From: Neorhizobium sp. UBA7851
GTDB lineage: Bacteria; Pseudomonadota; Alphaproteobacteria; Rhizobiales; Rhizobiaceae
DNA length: 19,409 nucleotides
Direction of reading: 5' to 3'
Assembly: GCA_002500765.1 (NCBI GenBank)
Contig: DLSX01000020.1
Coordinates: forward strand, 1 to 19,409
The position numbers were made by a program, and so were the translations under genes. Positions within the stretch are counted from its first letter, which is position 1, and each line of letters starts with the position of its first letter. The notes below the pieces were generated by a model. That model had not been told where the DNA came from, ran no database searches, and saw nothing but the letters and a program-made list of their open reading frames with translations. Positions 1-7,778 of this stretch are shown here, in pieces.

Positions 1-48
1 GATGGCCGGCAGGCCAGAGGGGGGTGTCGCGATGCAGACGGCTGAGCA

Positions 49-1059
49 TCAATCCCCCTCATCCTCATAACCCACCAGATGCAGCGGCCTTGCCGGGATG
101 TCCTGCAACTCGCACCAACGCACCAGCGCTTCCTCGCGACCATGAGTGACCCAGACCTGTTGCGGGGCGATGTCCGTGATGGTGGTGAGAAGTTCCGGCC
201 AGTCGCAATGGTCGGAGACGACGAGCGGCAGTTCGACGCCGCCCTGTTTGGCGCGCTGGCGGACCATCATCCAGCCCGAAGCAAACGCGATCAGCGGTTC
301 GTTGAAACGCCGCGCCCAGCGGTCCTGAAAGGCCGACGGCGGGCCGACGACGATGGCGCCGGCAAATTCAGTCGGCTTGCTTTTCTCGATCGTGGCCGGA
401 CGGATGTCCCCAAGATCGATCCCCTGCCCCTGATAATAATCGCAGAGCCGTGCCAGGGCTCCGTGGATATAGATCGGATCGGAATAACCATTGTCGCGGA
501 TCAGGCGGATGACGCGTTGCGCCTTGCCGAGCGCATAGGCGCCGACGAGATGGCTGCGCTCGGGAAACTGTTTCAGCGAGGTGAAGAGCTTTTCGATCTC
601 GGTCTTCGGGTCCGGATGATGGAAGACCGGCAGGCCGAAGGTCGCTTCGGTGATGAAGACGTCGCATGGGATCGGCTCAAAGGGCGCACAGGTGGGATCG
701 ATGCCGCGCTTGTAATCGCCGGAAACGACGATGCGCATGCCGTCCTTCTCGATCAGGATCTGGGCCGAGCCGAGGACATGGCCCGCCGGCTTGAACATCA
801 CCTTGACGCCGTCGATGGTGATCTCCTCGCCCCATGCCGCGGCCTGTTCCGAACCGGCAAAATCCTCGCCGTAACGGATCGCCATGATGTCGAGCGTCTG
901 ACGGGTGGCGAGCACATGGCCATGGCCGGAGCGAGCATGATCGGAATGACCATGGGTGATCAGCGCCCGTTCGACGGGGCGGACCGGATCGACGTGGAAA
1001 TTGCCGATGGGGCAGAACAGCCCGGCCGGGGTGGGATGAAGCAGAGCCTCTGGTTTCAT
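49..1059 (-). CDS. Ligase-associated DNA exonuclease (metallo-beta-lactamase/beta-CASP fold)
   Basis: A 336-residue protein of the SNM1-like metallo-beta-lactamase family that is usually encoded beside an ATP-dependent DNA ligase and is thought to trim DNA ends during repair. The metal-binding signature HGHSDH is at residues 36-41. Further metal-site motifs are GHVLGSA (about 93-99, His94), SGDYKRG (about 113-119, Asp115) and the TEAT acid near 138. A later SDHCDW motif fits the beta-CASP part, and the C-terminus ends in LVGYEDEGD. I chose the ATG at 1057-1059 because the protein reads MKPEALLHPTPAGLFCP from there, the usual family N-terminus; the open frame continues upstream but only as low-complexity Arg/Pro sequence overlapping the preceding gene. 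There is no obvious ribosome binding site, and a perfect inverted repeat abuts the start codon. It lies 55 bp downstream of the MFS gene on the same strand. The partner ligase would lie beyond the left edge and is not seen. Confidence 0.9.
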   Translation of the reverse strand: MKPEALLHPTPAGLFCPIGNFHVDPVRPVERALITHGHSDHARSGHGHVLATRQTLDIMAIRYGEDFAGSEQAAAWGEEITIDGVKVMFKPAGHVLGSAQILIEKDGMRIVVSGDYKRGIDPTCAPFEPIPCDVFITEATFGLPVFHHPDPKTEIEKLFTSLKQFPERSHLVGAYALGKAQRVIRLIRDNGYSDPIYIHGALARLCDYYQGQGIDLGDIRPATIEKSKPTEFAGAIVVGPPSAFQDRWARRFNEPLIAFASGWMMVRQRAKQGGVELPLVVSDHCDWPELLTTITDIAPQQVWVTHGREEALVRWCELQDIPARPLHLVGYEDEGD

Positions 1060-1075
1060 GCCTATCAAGATAGGC
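1060..1075. repeat. Perfect 7-bp inverted repeat abutting the exonuclease start codon
   Basis: GCCTATC and GATAGGC are separated by AA and sit directly against the ATG at 1057-1059, where a Shine-Dalgarno sequence would normally be. It could be a translation-limiting hairpin or an operator. There is no T-tract, so it is unlikely to be a strong terminator. Confidence 0.5.
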
Positions 1076-1083
1076 GTGCCCCC

Positions 1084-1110
1084 CAGAGTTTCGAGGGGCA
1101 GAGTTTCGAG
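1084..1110. repeat. Two tandem copies of a 12-bp word, period 15
   Basis: CAGAGTTTCGAG occurs at 1084-1095 and again at 1099-1110, in the short gap between the MFS stop codon (1115-1117) and the exonuclease gene. No function can be assigned. Confidence 0.5.
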
Positions 1111-1114
1111 AGGA

Positions 1115-2650
1115 TCAGGCGGCGGCCTTTTCCTCTTTCGGCTGCGCGGTTGTCTGCATCGTCGGCAACTGGATCGGCTTGAGGCACAGGGCGGCAACAA
1201 GACCGATCAGGGCAATTGCCGCCGCAACAAGGAAGAGCGGCGAAAAGACGTCGTGATAGACGGCCGCGACGGCCTGCTGTGATGCCTGCGGCAGCGTTGC
1301 GAGGATCTTTGGCGTCAGCGTTTCGATATCGGGCAGGCCCGGGATTTCGACCGGATGTGACTTCAGGCCCGTGCCGATGATGGCGCCGAAGAGCGAGATG
1401 GCGATCGAGGCGCCGCCCATGCGGATCAGCGCCACGGCACCGCTCGCCGCGCCGACATCGCCACGCGGGACGGCATTCTGCACGCCGATGATCGGCGCCT
1501 GCTGGCCGAAACCGACCGAGAGGCCCTGCAGGAACATGATCGTCGCAACCATGGCCAGCGAGACATCGTGACCGATCTGCGAGAAGCAGAACAGCATGAT
1601 GACACTCATGGCGAGGCCGATCACGGTGAAGGGCTTGTAGCGACCGGTGATCGAGATAAGGCGGCCGGCGGAGATAGAGCCGGCGACAATGCCGCCGGTC
1701 AGCGCGATGAAGAACAGGCCGGCGGCCGACGGCGACAGACCGGTCGTCGTCTGCAGGAAGAGCGCATAATAGTTGACCAGACCGATACCGACCGAACCGG
1801 CGCAGAGCGAGATGATGAGGTAGAGCGAAAACGTACTATCGCGGAAGAGTTTCAGCGGCACGATCGGTTCCGGCACCCGGCTTTCGACGAAGACCCAGAG
1901 GCAGGCGCAGAGAATGCCGACCGCCAGCAGAGCGAGAGACGCCGGTGCGACGAGCGAGCCGAAAATCTGCCGGCTGTCGGCAAAGGCAACGAGGCAGGTG
2001 ATCGTAGCCGCCAGAACTGCGGCACCGATGTAATCGATCTTTGGCTGACGGGTCGGGCGGCGATAGGGAAGCATCAGGATGAGGCCGGTCACGACGATAG
2101 CGCCGAGCGGCAGGTTGATGAGGAAGATCGAACGCCAGCCGAACAGATCGCTCATCGTGCCGCCGAGAACGGGGCCGAGACTACCCGATGCCATAATCAT
2201 CAGGCTGGAATAGCTCTGGTATTTGGCCCGCTCGCGCGGCTCGAAGAGATCCGCATTGATCGAGAAGATCGACACCATGATGCCGCCGCCGCCAAGCCCC
2301 TGGAAGACGCGGGCCGCGATAAGACTGTCCATCGACCAGGCAAAACCACAGGCGAGCGAACCCAGCGTAAAGATGACGATTGCCGCCAGCATGACGTATT
2401 TGCGGCCGAAGAGATCGCCCAGCTTGCCATAGATCGGCATGACGGCGCTGGTGGCCAAGAGAAAGGCGGAACTGACCCAGCCGAAACGCTCCATCTGGCC
2501 GAACTCGCCGACGATGGTCGGCAGTGCCGTCGAGACAATCTGGTTGTCGAGCGTCGCCATGAACAGCGCCGCCATCAGGAAGCAGAAAACGATGAGCCGC
2601 TGCCGATGGCTGACGACAAGCGGCGCGACGGGAGATGTGAGGGGCGTCAT
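1115..2650 (-). CDS. MFS multidrug efflux transporter, DHA2 (EmrB/QacA) family
   Basis: A 511-residue inner-membrane protein, the length expected for a 14-helix drug:proton antiporter. The first helix carries LDNQIVSTALPTI (motif D1, about residues 34-46). Motif A, GKLGDLFGRKYV, follows in the first loop (about 75-86). The motif C-like stretch GSLGPVLGGTMSD lies in the fifth helix. Many further hydrophobic segments run to the last helix (FLVAAAIALIGLVAALCL), followed by a charged cytoplasmic tail ending EEKAAA. It is divergent from a MarR-type regulator, and a palindrome between the -35 and -10 elements of its own promoter suggests repression by that regulator with release by a substrate. The substrate cannot be read from sequence. 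The Shine-Dalgarno is weak (a GGA upstream of the ATG). The family call is firm. Confidence 0.93.
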   Translation of the reverse strand: MTPLTSPVAPLVVSHRQRLIVFCFLMAALFMATLDNQIVSTALPTIVGEFGQMERFGWVSSAFLLATSAVMPIYGKLGDLFGRKYVMLAAIVIFTLGSLACGFAWSMDSLIAARVFQGLGGGGIMVSIFSINADLFEPRERAKYQSYSSLMIMASGSLGPVLGGTMSDLFGWRSIFLINLPLGAIVVTGLILMLPYRRPTRQPKIDYIGAAVLAATITCLVAFADSRQIFGSLVAPASLALLAVGILCACLWVFVESRVPEPIVPLKLFRDSTFSLYLIISLCAGSVGIGLVNYYALFLQTTTGLSPSAAGLFFIALTGGIVAGSISAGRLISITGRYKPFTVIGLAMSVIMLFCFSQIGHDVSLAMVATIMFLQGLSVGFGQQAPIIGVQNAVPRGDVGAASGAVALIRMGGASIAISLFGAIIGTGLKSHPVEIPGLPDIETLTPKILATLPQASQQAVAAVYHDVFSPLFLVAAAIALIGLVAALCLKPIQLPTMQTTAQPKEEKAAA

Positions 2651-2672
2651 GGCATATCCGTTGTGAGAGCCA

Positions 2673-2702
2673 ATTTATGTGCCTTTGGCATATAAATGTC
2701 AA
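2673..2702 (-). promoter_or_regulatory. MFS promoter with an embedded MarR-type operator
   Basis: On the minus strand TTGACA (2702-2697) is followed after 17 nt by CATAAA (2679-2674), a good sigma70-like pair reading toward the MFS gene. An inverted repeat with arms ATTTATGTGCC (2673-2683) and GGCATATAAAT (2687-2697), matching at 10 of 11 positions around a TTT centre, fills the space between the two hexamers. A repressor bound here would block RNA polymerase. The divergent MarR gene makes it the obvious candidate. The pairing is inferred. Confidence 0.6.
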
Positions 2703-2769
2703 TCGCACCTCAATGCAGACCGCAGATAATTCTTTCCCCGCCCCTGTTGCTCTGCTATTTTCCATCGCC

Positions 2770-3303
2770 ATGACAGAGACAGTAACCGAGACCCGTTCCA
2801 CCCAAGCCACAGCCGATATTGCCCATATCAGCGAGGTCATGGGGCGCATGCGCCTCCTGATCGGTCGACGGGTGATCAGCCGCACGCTGGTCGACAATCT
2901 CGCTCCGAGCCTGGAGATTTCACATCTGGACACATTGCGGGCGATGAACCGTATCGACGGCGAGGTCACGGTCGGCGCGATCGCCGACGTGATGCGGCTC
3001 GACCCGTCACGCGGGAGCCGGCTCGTGGCCGAACTGGTGGCGCAGGGGCTTCTTCGCCGCGATGCATCACAGGAAGACGGACGACGGTCGATCGTCGTGC
3101 GCACAGAACTCGGTGATCAGTTGATGACAGAGGTCGATGCGACCAAGCGGCGTCTGCTTGCCTCGATGCTCGACGGCTGGTCGCAAGAAGAGCTCAGCAC
3201 CTTCGCCGTGCTGTTCGACAAGTTCGTCAGCAAGTTCGAGCAAACCTATCCGAACGAGAAGGCCCATGGCTCGGTCGCGTCACGCAGCCTGACAAGCGCG
3301 TAG
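2770..3303 (+). CDS. MarR family transcriptional regulator
   Basis: A 177-residue protein of typical MarR size. An N-terminal helical segment (ISEVMGRMRLLIGRRVISRTL) precedes the winged helix-turn-helix. The recognition region reads TVGAIADVMRLDPSRGSRLVAELVAQGLLRR and the wing reads DASQEDGRRSIVVRTELG. A C-terminal dimerisation helix follows (SQEELSTFAVLFDKFVSKFEQ). The frame stays open upstream to an ATG at 2677, but that start lies inside the palindromic operator and adds a non-conserved leader, so I chose the ATG at 2770. No clear Shine-Dalgarno is visible before it. It is divergent from the MFS exporter, the classical arrangement of a ligand-sensing repressor and the pump it controls. The ligand is unknown. 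Confidence 0.88.
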   Translation: MTETVTETRSTQATADIAHISEVMGRMRLLIGRRVISRTLVDNLAPSLEISHLDTLRAMNRIDGEVTVGAIADVMRLDPSRGSRLVAELVAQGLLRRDASQEDGRRSIVVRTELGDQLMTEVDATKRRLLASMLDGWSQEELSTFAVLFDKFVSKFEQTYPNEKAHGSVASRSLTSA

Positions 3304-3307
3304 TCGC

Positions 3308-4813
3308 TCACGCGCATACCGTCAGCCTGTCGCGACCGAGCTCCTTTGCCTCGTACATGGCATGGTCGGCGCGGGCGAGAAGCTCTTCCGCAAGCTCGCC
3401 ATCCTCGGGATAAAACGCGACACCCATGCTGCAGGTAGCAACAATACTGGCTTCCTCGACCCGGACGGGCTCGGCAATAAGGGTGCGCAGCTTGTCCAGA
3501 CGCCGCAGAACGCCGCTGCGATCGCCATCGGGATTTGAGAAGACGATGGCGAATTCATCGCCGCCCAACCTGACGATCAGATCGCTCGCGCGGATACAAC
3601 GCGCCATCCTGTCCGCAAGCGCCTTGAGAACCGCATCACCGGCAGCATGACCGAAAGTGTCATTGATCGATTTGAAGCTGTCGAGGTCGATATAGGCCAC
3701 CGTGATCTTGCGGTTTTCACGTTGCGCTTCGTGGAGGCTGCGATTGAACTGGCTCCAGAAGAGCGTGCGGTTGGGCAGGCCGGTCAGCGGATCATGATGC
3801 GCCAGATGACGGATACGCTGTTCGCTTTCGGCCCGCTCTATGGCAATGCCGGCAAGGTCGGTCGCAATCGCCATCAATTCCTGTTCAATCGCCGTAGGCT
3901 CGCGCCTTGTGGGGGAGTAGAGCGCGAAGGTACCGAGTATGCGCGTTTCGGCGCCGACAATCGGTGTCGACCAGCAGGAGCGGAAGCCAAACAGAGAACC
4001 AAGCTCGCGATAGGCCGCCCAAAGCGGATCGACCTGGACGTCTGCGACCGCGACGGGAGCACCCAGCCATGCCGCCGTACCGCATGAACCGCGACTGGGA
4101 CCGATCTCGATCCCTTCGACGAGTTGGACATACGATGGAGAAAGACCGGGGGCTGCCCCTCCGGAAAAGCGTTTTCGATCCTCGCCGAGCAACATGACAG
4201 CGCCCTTCACATCGTGAAGCTGCGCCTCGATCAGCCGGACGACCGCGTTGAGAACAACATCCAGAGGCTGGCCACGCGCGATCATTTCAAGCAGACGCGC
4301 CTGACCGTGGCGCAACTCTTCCTGACGCTTCTTTTCGCTGATATCGCGAGAGATGCTGACCAGACCGACGATCTGTCCGGCAGAATTCCGCAAAGCGATC
4401 TTCGAGATAGACAGCCAGAATGTCTTGCCGTCATGGCGGACGAGATATTCGTCCTGCTTCTCCATGGCAGAGCCGCTTTCCATCACCAGCTGCTCCATCG
4501 CGAACAAGCGGTTCGCCGTGTCGCCAATGAAGACGTCGAAATCGGTTTTGCCGATCAGGCTGGAATAGTCGTCGATATCGGCCGCCCGGCAGGCTGCCTC
4601 GTTGGCGAAAACAAACCGGCTGCGGCGATCCTTGATCGAAATGAAATCGGGTAACTGATCCAGCACCCTGAGCGCCGTCAGCTCCTGCAGCGCTTCGGCA
4701 AGGTCCAGCGCACAGCCGCTGTCCATCACGCTGCGTCGCAAGCGATCACACGCATTCTCCAATGCTTCCCTCGGCGCTTCCGCCGTCATCTCATATGATA
4801 CGGGAATTACCAT
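3308..4813 (-). CDS. PAS-GAF-GGDEF diguanylate cyclase
   Basis: A 501-residue protein predicted to make cyclic di-GMP from two GTP. A PAS domain lies at about 45-160 (LPDFISIKDRRSRFVFANEAA ... GLVSISRDISEKK). A GAF domain follows at about 175-325 (SCGTAAWLGAPVAVADV, FGFRSCWSTPIVG). The cyclase domain starts at DPLTGLPNRTLF (about 341), with YIDLDSFK for metal binding. The active-site GGDEF is intact at 417-421. The product-inhibition I-site RxxD (RASD, 408-411) is also intact, five residues before GGDEF, so feedback inhibition is expected. No transmembrane segment is seen, so it should sense a cytoplasmic signal. The ATG at 4811-4813 has a GGAG eight to ten bases upstream; an in-frame TTG at 4877-4879 would add 22 residues and is a less likely start. 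It is divergent from the Tat-exported protein gene. Confidence 0.92.
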   Translation of the reverse strand: MVIPVSYEMTAEAPREALENACDRLRRSVMDSGCALDLAEALQELTALRVLDQLPDFISIKDRRSRFVFANEAACRAADIDDYSSLIGKTDFDVFIGDTANRLFAMEQLVMESGSAMEKQDEYLVRHDGKTFWLSISKIALRNSAGQIVGLVSISRDISEKKRQEELRHGQARLLEMIARGQPLDVVLNAVVRLIEAQLHDVKGAVMLLGEDRKRFSGGAAPGLSPSYVQLVEGIEIGPSRGSCGTAAWLGAPVAVADVQVDPLWAAYRELGSLFGFRSCWSTPIVGAETRILGTFALYSPTRREPTAIEQELMAIATDLAGIAIERAESEQRIRHLAHHDPLTGLPNRTLFWSQFNRSLHEAQRENRKITVAYIDLDSFKSINDTFGHAAGDAVLKALADRMARCIRASDLIVRLGGDEFAIVFSNPDGDRSGVLRRLDKLRTLIAEPVRVEEASIVATCSMGVAFYPEDGELAEELLARADHAMYEAKELGRDRLTVCA

Positions 4814-5028
4814 GTCCGTCTCCAAGCCCCCGAAACGTCCAGAAATTGCATGCCCTACGCCATACACCTTAAAAAGCAATTCCTACCCCTTGCTTAATAA
4901 ATCCGTGCAACAGCGGGTGTTGTTGAGATGATGGCAAAGTTTTTACCCGGATACGCAAATATTTGTGACGCAGATCGATCACAGATACTGCGATGGGAAA
5001 CTTTTTATTGACGCGGCGGAGAAGTTGG

Positions 5029-6402
5029 ATGATTTCGAGACGGCGACTGCTGGCGGGATTTGTCGTGACAGCCTCCACGACGGCGTTTGTCCGATCGACG
5101 GCCGCCCAATCGCCTGTCATTGCGAGTGGTGAGTTGCGCGGCTCGATCGACGCGAGCGGCCATGGCGTCACGCCTGGCGGTGGCGAGGTCTCGCGCCGCA
5201 ATCTCGAGCGCCTGCTGGCCGACGCGGCGCGCAGGAACATGCCCGTTTACCTGCCTCCGGGTGATTACCCGATGTCGGGTCTCAATCTGCCCGATGGCAC
5301 GCGCCTAACGGGGATTTCGGGAGCGACACGTCTTGTTCATTCCGGCAGCGGAGCTCTGTTGCAGACCGATGGTGCCCGGCGCATCGAGCTGTCCGGCGTC
5401 GTCATCGACGGTGCAGGTCACGTATCTGGCGGCGATACCCCGGCGATCGCTATTTTTCGTGGCGTGACGGATCTCGTCATCGAAAACTGCGAGGTGGTCA
5501 ACGCCGGTGGGACGGGAGTACATCTCGAAGGGTGCGGCGGCAGGATTGCACGAAACACGATCTCACACGCCGCCGAATACGGGCTTTATGCCGTCAACAG
5601 CGCCGGTTTCTCGGTGACGGAGAATATCGTCTCCGATTGCGGCAATGGCGGCATTCTCATTCACCGCTTTGAGAAAGGCAGGGACGGGACGATCGTCTCC
5701 GGCAATCGCATCTTGCGCACCGGAGCAGGCAATGGCGGCACCGGTCAGTATGGCAATGCGATCAACCTTTACCGCGCCCATGACGTGATCGTTTCCGGCA
5801 ACTATATTTCGGACTCCGCCTTCTCGGCCATTCGCGCCAACAGCGCGTCCAATGCCATGATCACCGGCAATCACTGCACGGCATCCGGCGAGACGGCCAT
5901 CTATGCGGAATTTTCCTTCGAAGGTGCGATGATTTCGGGCAATCTGGTGGATGGCGCCGCCAACGGCATCTCGGTCGTCAACTTCAACGAGGGCGGGCGG
6001 CTTGCGACGGTCGCCAACAATATCGTCCGCAATCTGCGGCTGGTCGGCCCCTATACCGTCGAGGACCCTATCTTCGGCGTCGGGATCAGCGCCGAGGCGG
6101 ACACGGCCGTGACGGGCAATGTGGTCGAGAAAGCGCCTTATGGCGGGCTCGCCTTCGGTTTCGGCCCCTATCTGCGCAACGTCACGGCCACCGGCAATAT
6201 CGTGCGCGACGCAGGCGTGGGCTGTGTCGTGACCGTAGTGGAAGGCGCTGGAGACGCGATCATCGCCAACAACATCTTTCAGGGGGCAAAACGGGGCGCG
6301 ATCGTCGGTTATCGTTGGCGTGATGCGTCGACCGGCGATCTTGCGAAAGGCGGCGCGGAGCGGTTTGCTCATCTGACGATCGAGGGCAATCGGGTGCGTT
6401 AG
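5029..6402 (+). CDS. Tat-exported repetitive parallel beta-helix protein (TIGR03808-like)
   Basis: A 457-residue protein with a twin-arginine signal: SRRRLLAGFVV near the N-terminus, a hydrophobic stretch, and a likely cleavage site after STAA (about residue 26). After a segment resembling pectate-lyase-fold entry sequence (NMPVYLPPGDYPMSGLNLPDGTRLTG), it consists of short imperfect repeats of the type 'V-ENxVSDCGNGGI', 'IVSGNRI', 'MITGNHCT', 'ATGNIVRDAG' and 'IEGNRV'. This is the right-handed parallel beta-helix pattern seen in the rhizobial 'TAT-translocated repetitive protein' family. The ATG at 5029 is preceded by GGAGAAG, a good ribosome binding site; an upstream ATG at 4993 has none and would push the Tat motif inward. 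Function is unknown in the family; polysaccharide binding or cleavage is a guess from the fold. Its stop codon overlaps that of the convergent parE-like gene. Confidence 0.87.
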   Translation: MISRRRLLAGFVVTASTTAFVRSTAAQSPVIASGELRGSIDASGHGVTPGGGEVSRRNLERLLADAARRNMPVYLPPGDYPMSGLNLPDGTRLTGISGATRLVHSGSGALLQTDGARRIELSGVVIDGAGHVSGGDTPAIAIFRGVTDLVIENCEVVNAGGTGVHLEGCGGRIARNTISHAAEYGLYAVNSAGFSVTENIVSDCGNGGILIHRFEKGRDGTIVSGNRILRTGAGNGGTGQYGNAINLYRAHDVIVSGNYISDSAFSAIRANSASNAMITGNHCTASGETAIYAEFSFEGAMISGNLVDGAANGISVVNFNEGGRLATVANNIVRNLRLVGPYTVEDPIFGVGISAEADTAVTGNVVEKAPYGGLAFGFGPYLRNVTATGNIVRDAGVGCVVTVVEGAGDAIIANNIFQGAKRGAIVGYRWRDASTGDLAKGGAERFAHLTIEGNRVR

Positions 6403-6713
6403 ACGTCGGCGTCGAATTCGTCGTCAATAAAGCCGATGTCTCGACCCCGGTTAAATATACGGGCGATCAGCACGGTATTGCCGGTGACCCGGAAAGCGAT
6501 CGTTGCGCGCCTCCTGTAGCCGACCAGCCGAAGGTCGGGATCGAGATCCGAACGGATGCCGCGTTGCGGAAAGTCTTCAAAGGAATGGCAGTAATCGATA
6601 AGCCTATCGACATAGCGCCTCGCAACACGCTCCCCTGCCCGCGGCACAAGGTAAGCCAGCAGTTCAGTGACATCCTCTTCTGCATCGTCAGAAAACAGAA
6701 CCTCATATTTCAT
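6399..6713 (-). CDS. ParE/RelE family toxin
   Basis: A 104-residue small basic-core protein with the ParE/RelE fold signature. It opens MKYEVLFSDDAEEDVTELLAYL, has a central segment FEDFPQRGIRSDLDPDLRLVGYRRRATIAFRV, and ends in a strand TVLIARIFNRGRDIGF. Proteins of this family either poison DNA gyrase (ParE) or cleave ribosome-associated mRNA (RelE). The first helices and the VARRYVDRLIDYCHSFEDFPQRG region look more ParE-like. It follows the antitoxin gene with a 4-bp ATGA overlap, so the two are translationally coupled. Its stop codon (6399-6401) overlaps the convergent stop of the beta-helix gene (6400-6402). Confidence 0.85.
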   Translation of the reverse strand: MKYEVLFSDDAEEDVTELLAYLVPRAGERVARRYVDRLIDYCHSFEDFPQRGIRSDLDPDLRLVGYRRRATIAFRVTGNTVLIARIFNRGRDIGFIDDEFDADV

Positions 6714-6991
6714 CGGCGATCAGCGACCAGACGGTCGATCCGCGCATGCAGGCGTTCGCGCGTTTCCTCAAGAGGGCGCGCCTTCACCCTGCCGGCATCC
6801 ACCGCCTCTATCGTCGGCACGACCTCTTCCACCAGCCACTTTTCGATCGCCGCGTCGCGGGCGATCAGCGTGCGCAGGCCGTCGCGGATGACTTCGCTTT
6901 CGGATGCATATTCCCCCGATGCAACCTTGGCCTTGACCATTTCCGCCATTTCGATCGGAAGCGTGATGCTGAGGGACTGGGTGGTGCGCAT
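6710..6991 (-). CDS. ParD-like ribbon-helix-helix antitoxin
   Basis: A 93-residue protein. The N-terminal part SLSITLPIEMAEMVKAKVASGEYASESEVIRDGLRTLIARD is a typical ribbon-helix-helix DNA-binding domain: a beta strand, then two helices with the G-x-Y-x-S-x-S-E-V turn. The acidic and basic C-terminal half (VEEVVPTIEAVDAGRVKARPLEETRERLHARIDRLVADRR) would wrap the toxin. It is the first gene of the pair, with a clear Shine-Dalgarno (CAGGAGC) about eight bases before the ATG. As in other ParDE systems it should neutralise the toxin and repress the operon promoter with it. I could not pick out a convincing operator by eye in 6992-7060. Confidence 0.87.
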   Translation of the reverse strand: MRTTQSLSITLPIEMAEMVKAKVASGEYASESEVIRDGLRTLIARDAAIEKWLVEEVVPTIEAVDAGRVKARPLEETRERLHARIDRLVADRR

Positions 6992-7121
6992 GGGAAGCTC
7001 CTGGCGTTATCCGACACGATTAAATCCTATCGAAAACTTTCATGGACGTCCAACGCAGGATGATCTTCCGTTCGTCATCGAACCTGATTAGCTTCGCCAC
7101 CAACTCATCAAGGAGATATCG

Positions 7122-7769
7122 ATGCTGAAGATCTACGGGGTTTACCGTTCACGCGCGACGCGGCCGCTCTGGCTGATCGAGGAAATCGGCCTGCCGTTCG
7201 AGCTCGTGCCGATCATCCAGGCCTATCGCCTGCCGGATACGTCTGCCCCCGGCTGCCCGGTGCATACCCGCTCGGACGAATTTCTTGCCGTCAATCCGAT
7301 GGGTTCGATCCCGTCGATGGACGACGACGGCTTCGTGCTGCACGAGTCGCTTGCCATCTCCCTTTATCTCGCCCGCAAATATGGCGGCGATCTTGGCCCG
7401 AAGGATATCGCGGAAGAGGCGCTGATGGTGCAGTGGTCGCTGTTTGCGGCAACCAGCATCGAGACCGATGCTTTGAAGATCCAGTCGACCAGGGGCGACA
7501 CGCCGGAAGGGATTGCGGCGATCGATGACGCGGCCGACCGCCTCGTGCGCGCCTTCGACGTTCTGGAAAAGCATCTTGCAACGACGCATTATCTCGTCGG
7601 CGACCGCTTTACGGCGGCGGATATCAATGTGGTCGAAATCCTGCGTTATGCGCGCGGTTATCACGCCCTGTTCGATGCCCGCCCATCCCTGAAGGTCTGG
7701 TACGAGGCCTGCACCCATCGTCCGGGTTATCAGGCGATGTGGACCAAGCGGAATGCCGAACCCGCATGA
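7122..7769 (+). CDS. Glutathione S-transferase family protein
   Basis: A 215-residue cytosolic protein with the two-domain GST layout. The N-terminal thioredoxin-like domain opens MLKIYGVYRSRATRPLWLIEE, with Ser10/Arg11 at the usual activation site. The cis-proline is in the GSIPS turn (Pro64), and the glutathione gamma-glutamyl-binding pair Glu75-Ser76 is in LHESLAISLYLARKYG. The C-terminal helical domain carries YLVGDRFTAADINVVEILRYAR, the N-capping box with its Asp. A strong ribosome binding site (AAGGAGAT) precedes the ATG. It stands alone; the gene downstream is convergent and separated from it by the terminal-inverted-repeat element. Substrate unknown. Confidence 0.9.
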   Translation: MLKIYGVYRSRATRPLWLIEEIGLPFELVPIIQAYRLPDTSAPGCPVHTRSDEFLAVNPMGSIPSMDDDGFVLHESLAISLYLARKYGGDLGPKDIAEEALMVQWSLFAATSIETDALKIQSTRGDTPEGIAAIDDAADRLVRAFDVLEKHLATTHYLVGDRFTAADINVVEILRYARGYHALFDARPSLKVWYEACTHRPGYQAMWTKRNAEPA

Positions 7770-7778
7770 GCCGCTGAT

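Noticed and set aside
1..49. A minus-strand ATG at 47-49 overlapping the exonuclease stop (TGATG) opens a frame to the left edge.
   Set aside because: Only 16 codons are visible and they do not resemble the N-terminus of the ATP-dependent ligase expected here, so I cannot say whether it is a real coupled start.
79..1182. A 367-codon plus-strand frame.
   Set aside because: Antisense shadow of the exonuclease gene; no family pattern and the minus-strand product has clear metal-site motifs.
1568..2695. A 375-codon plus-strand frame, very rich in Asp, Glu and Arg.
   Set aside because: Antisense shadow of the MFS exporter; the composition is typical of the reverse strand of a membrane protein gene.
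4964..4983. TGTGA-N10-TCACA upstream of the beta-helix gene, resembling a CRP site.
   Set aside because: CRP-type sites have a 6-nt spacer; ten is not compatible. It may be chance.
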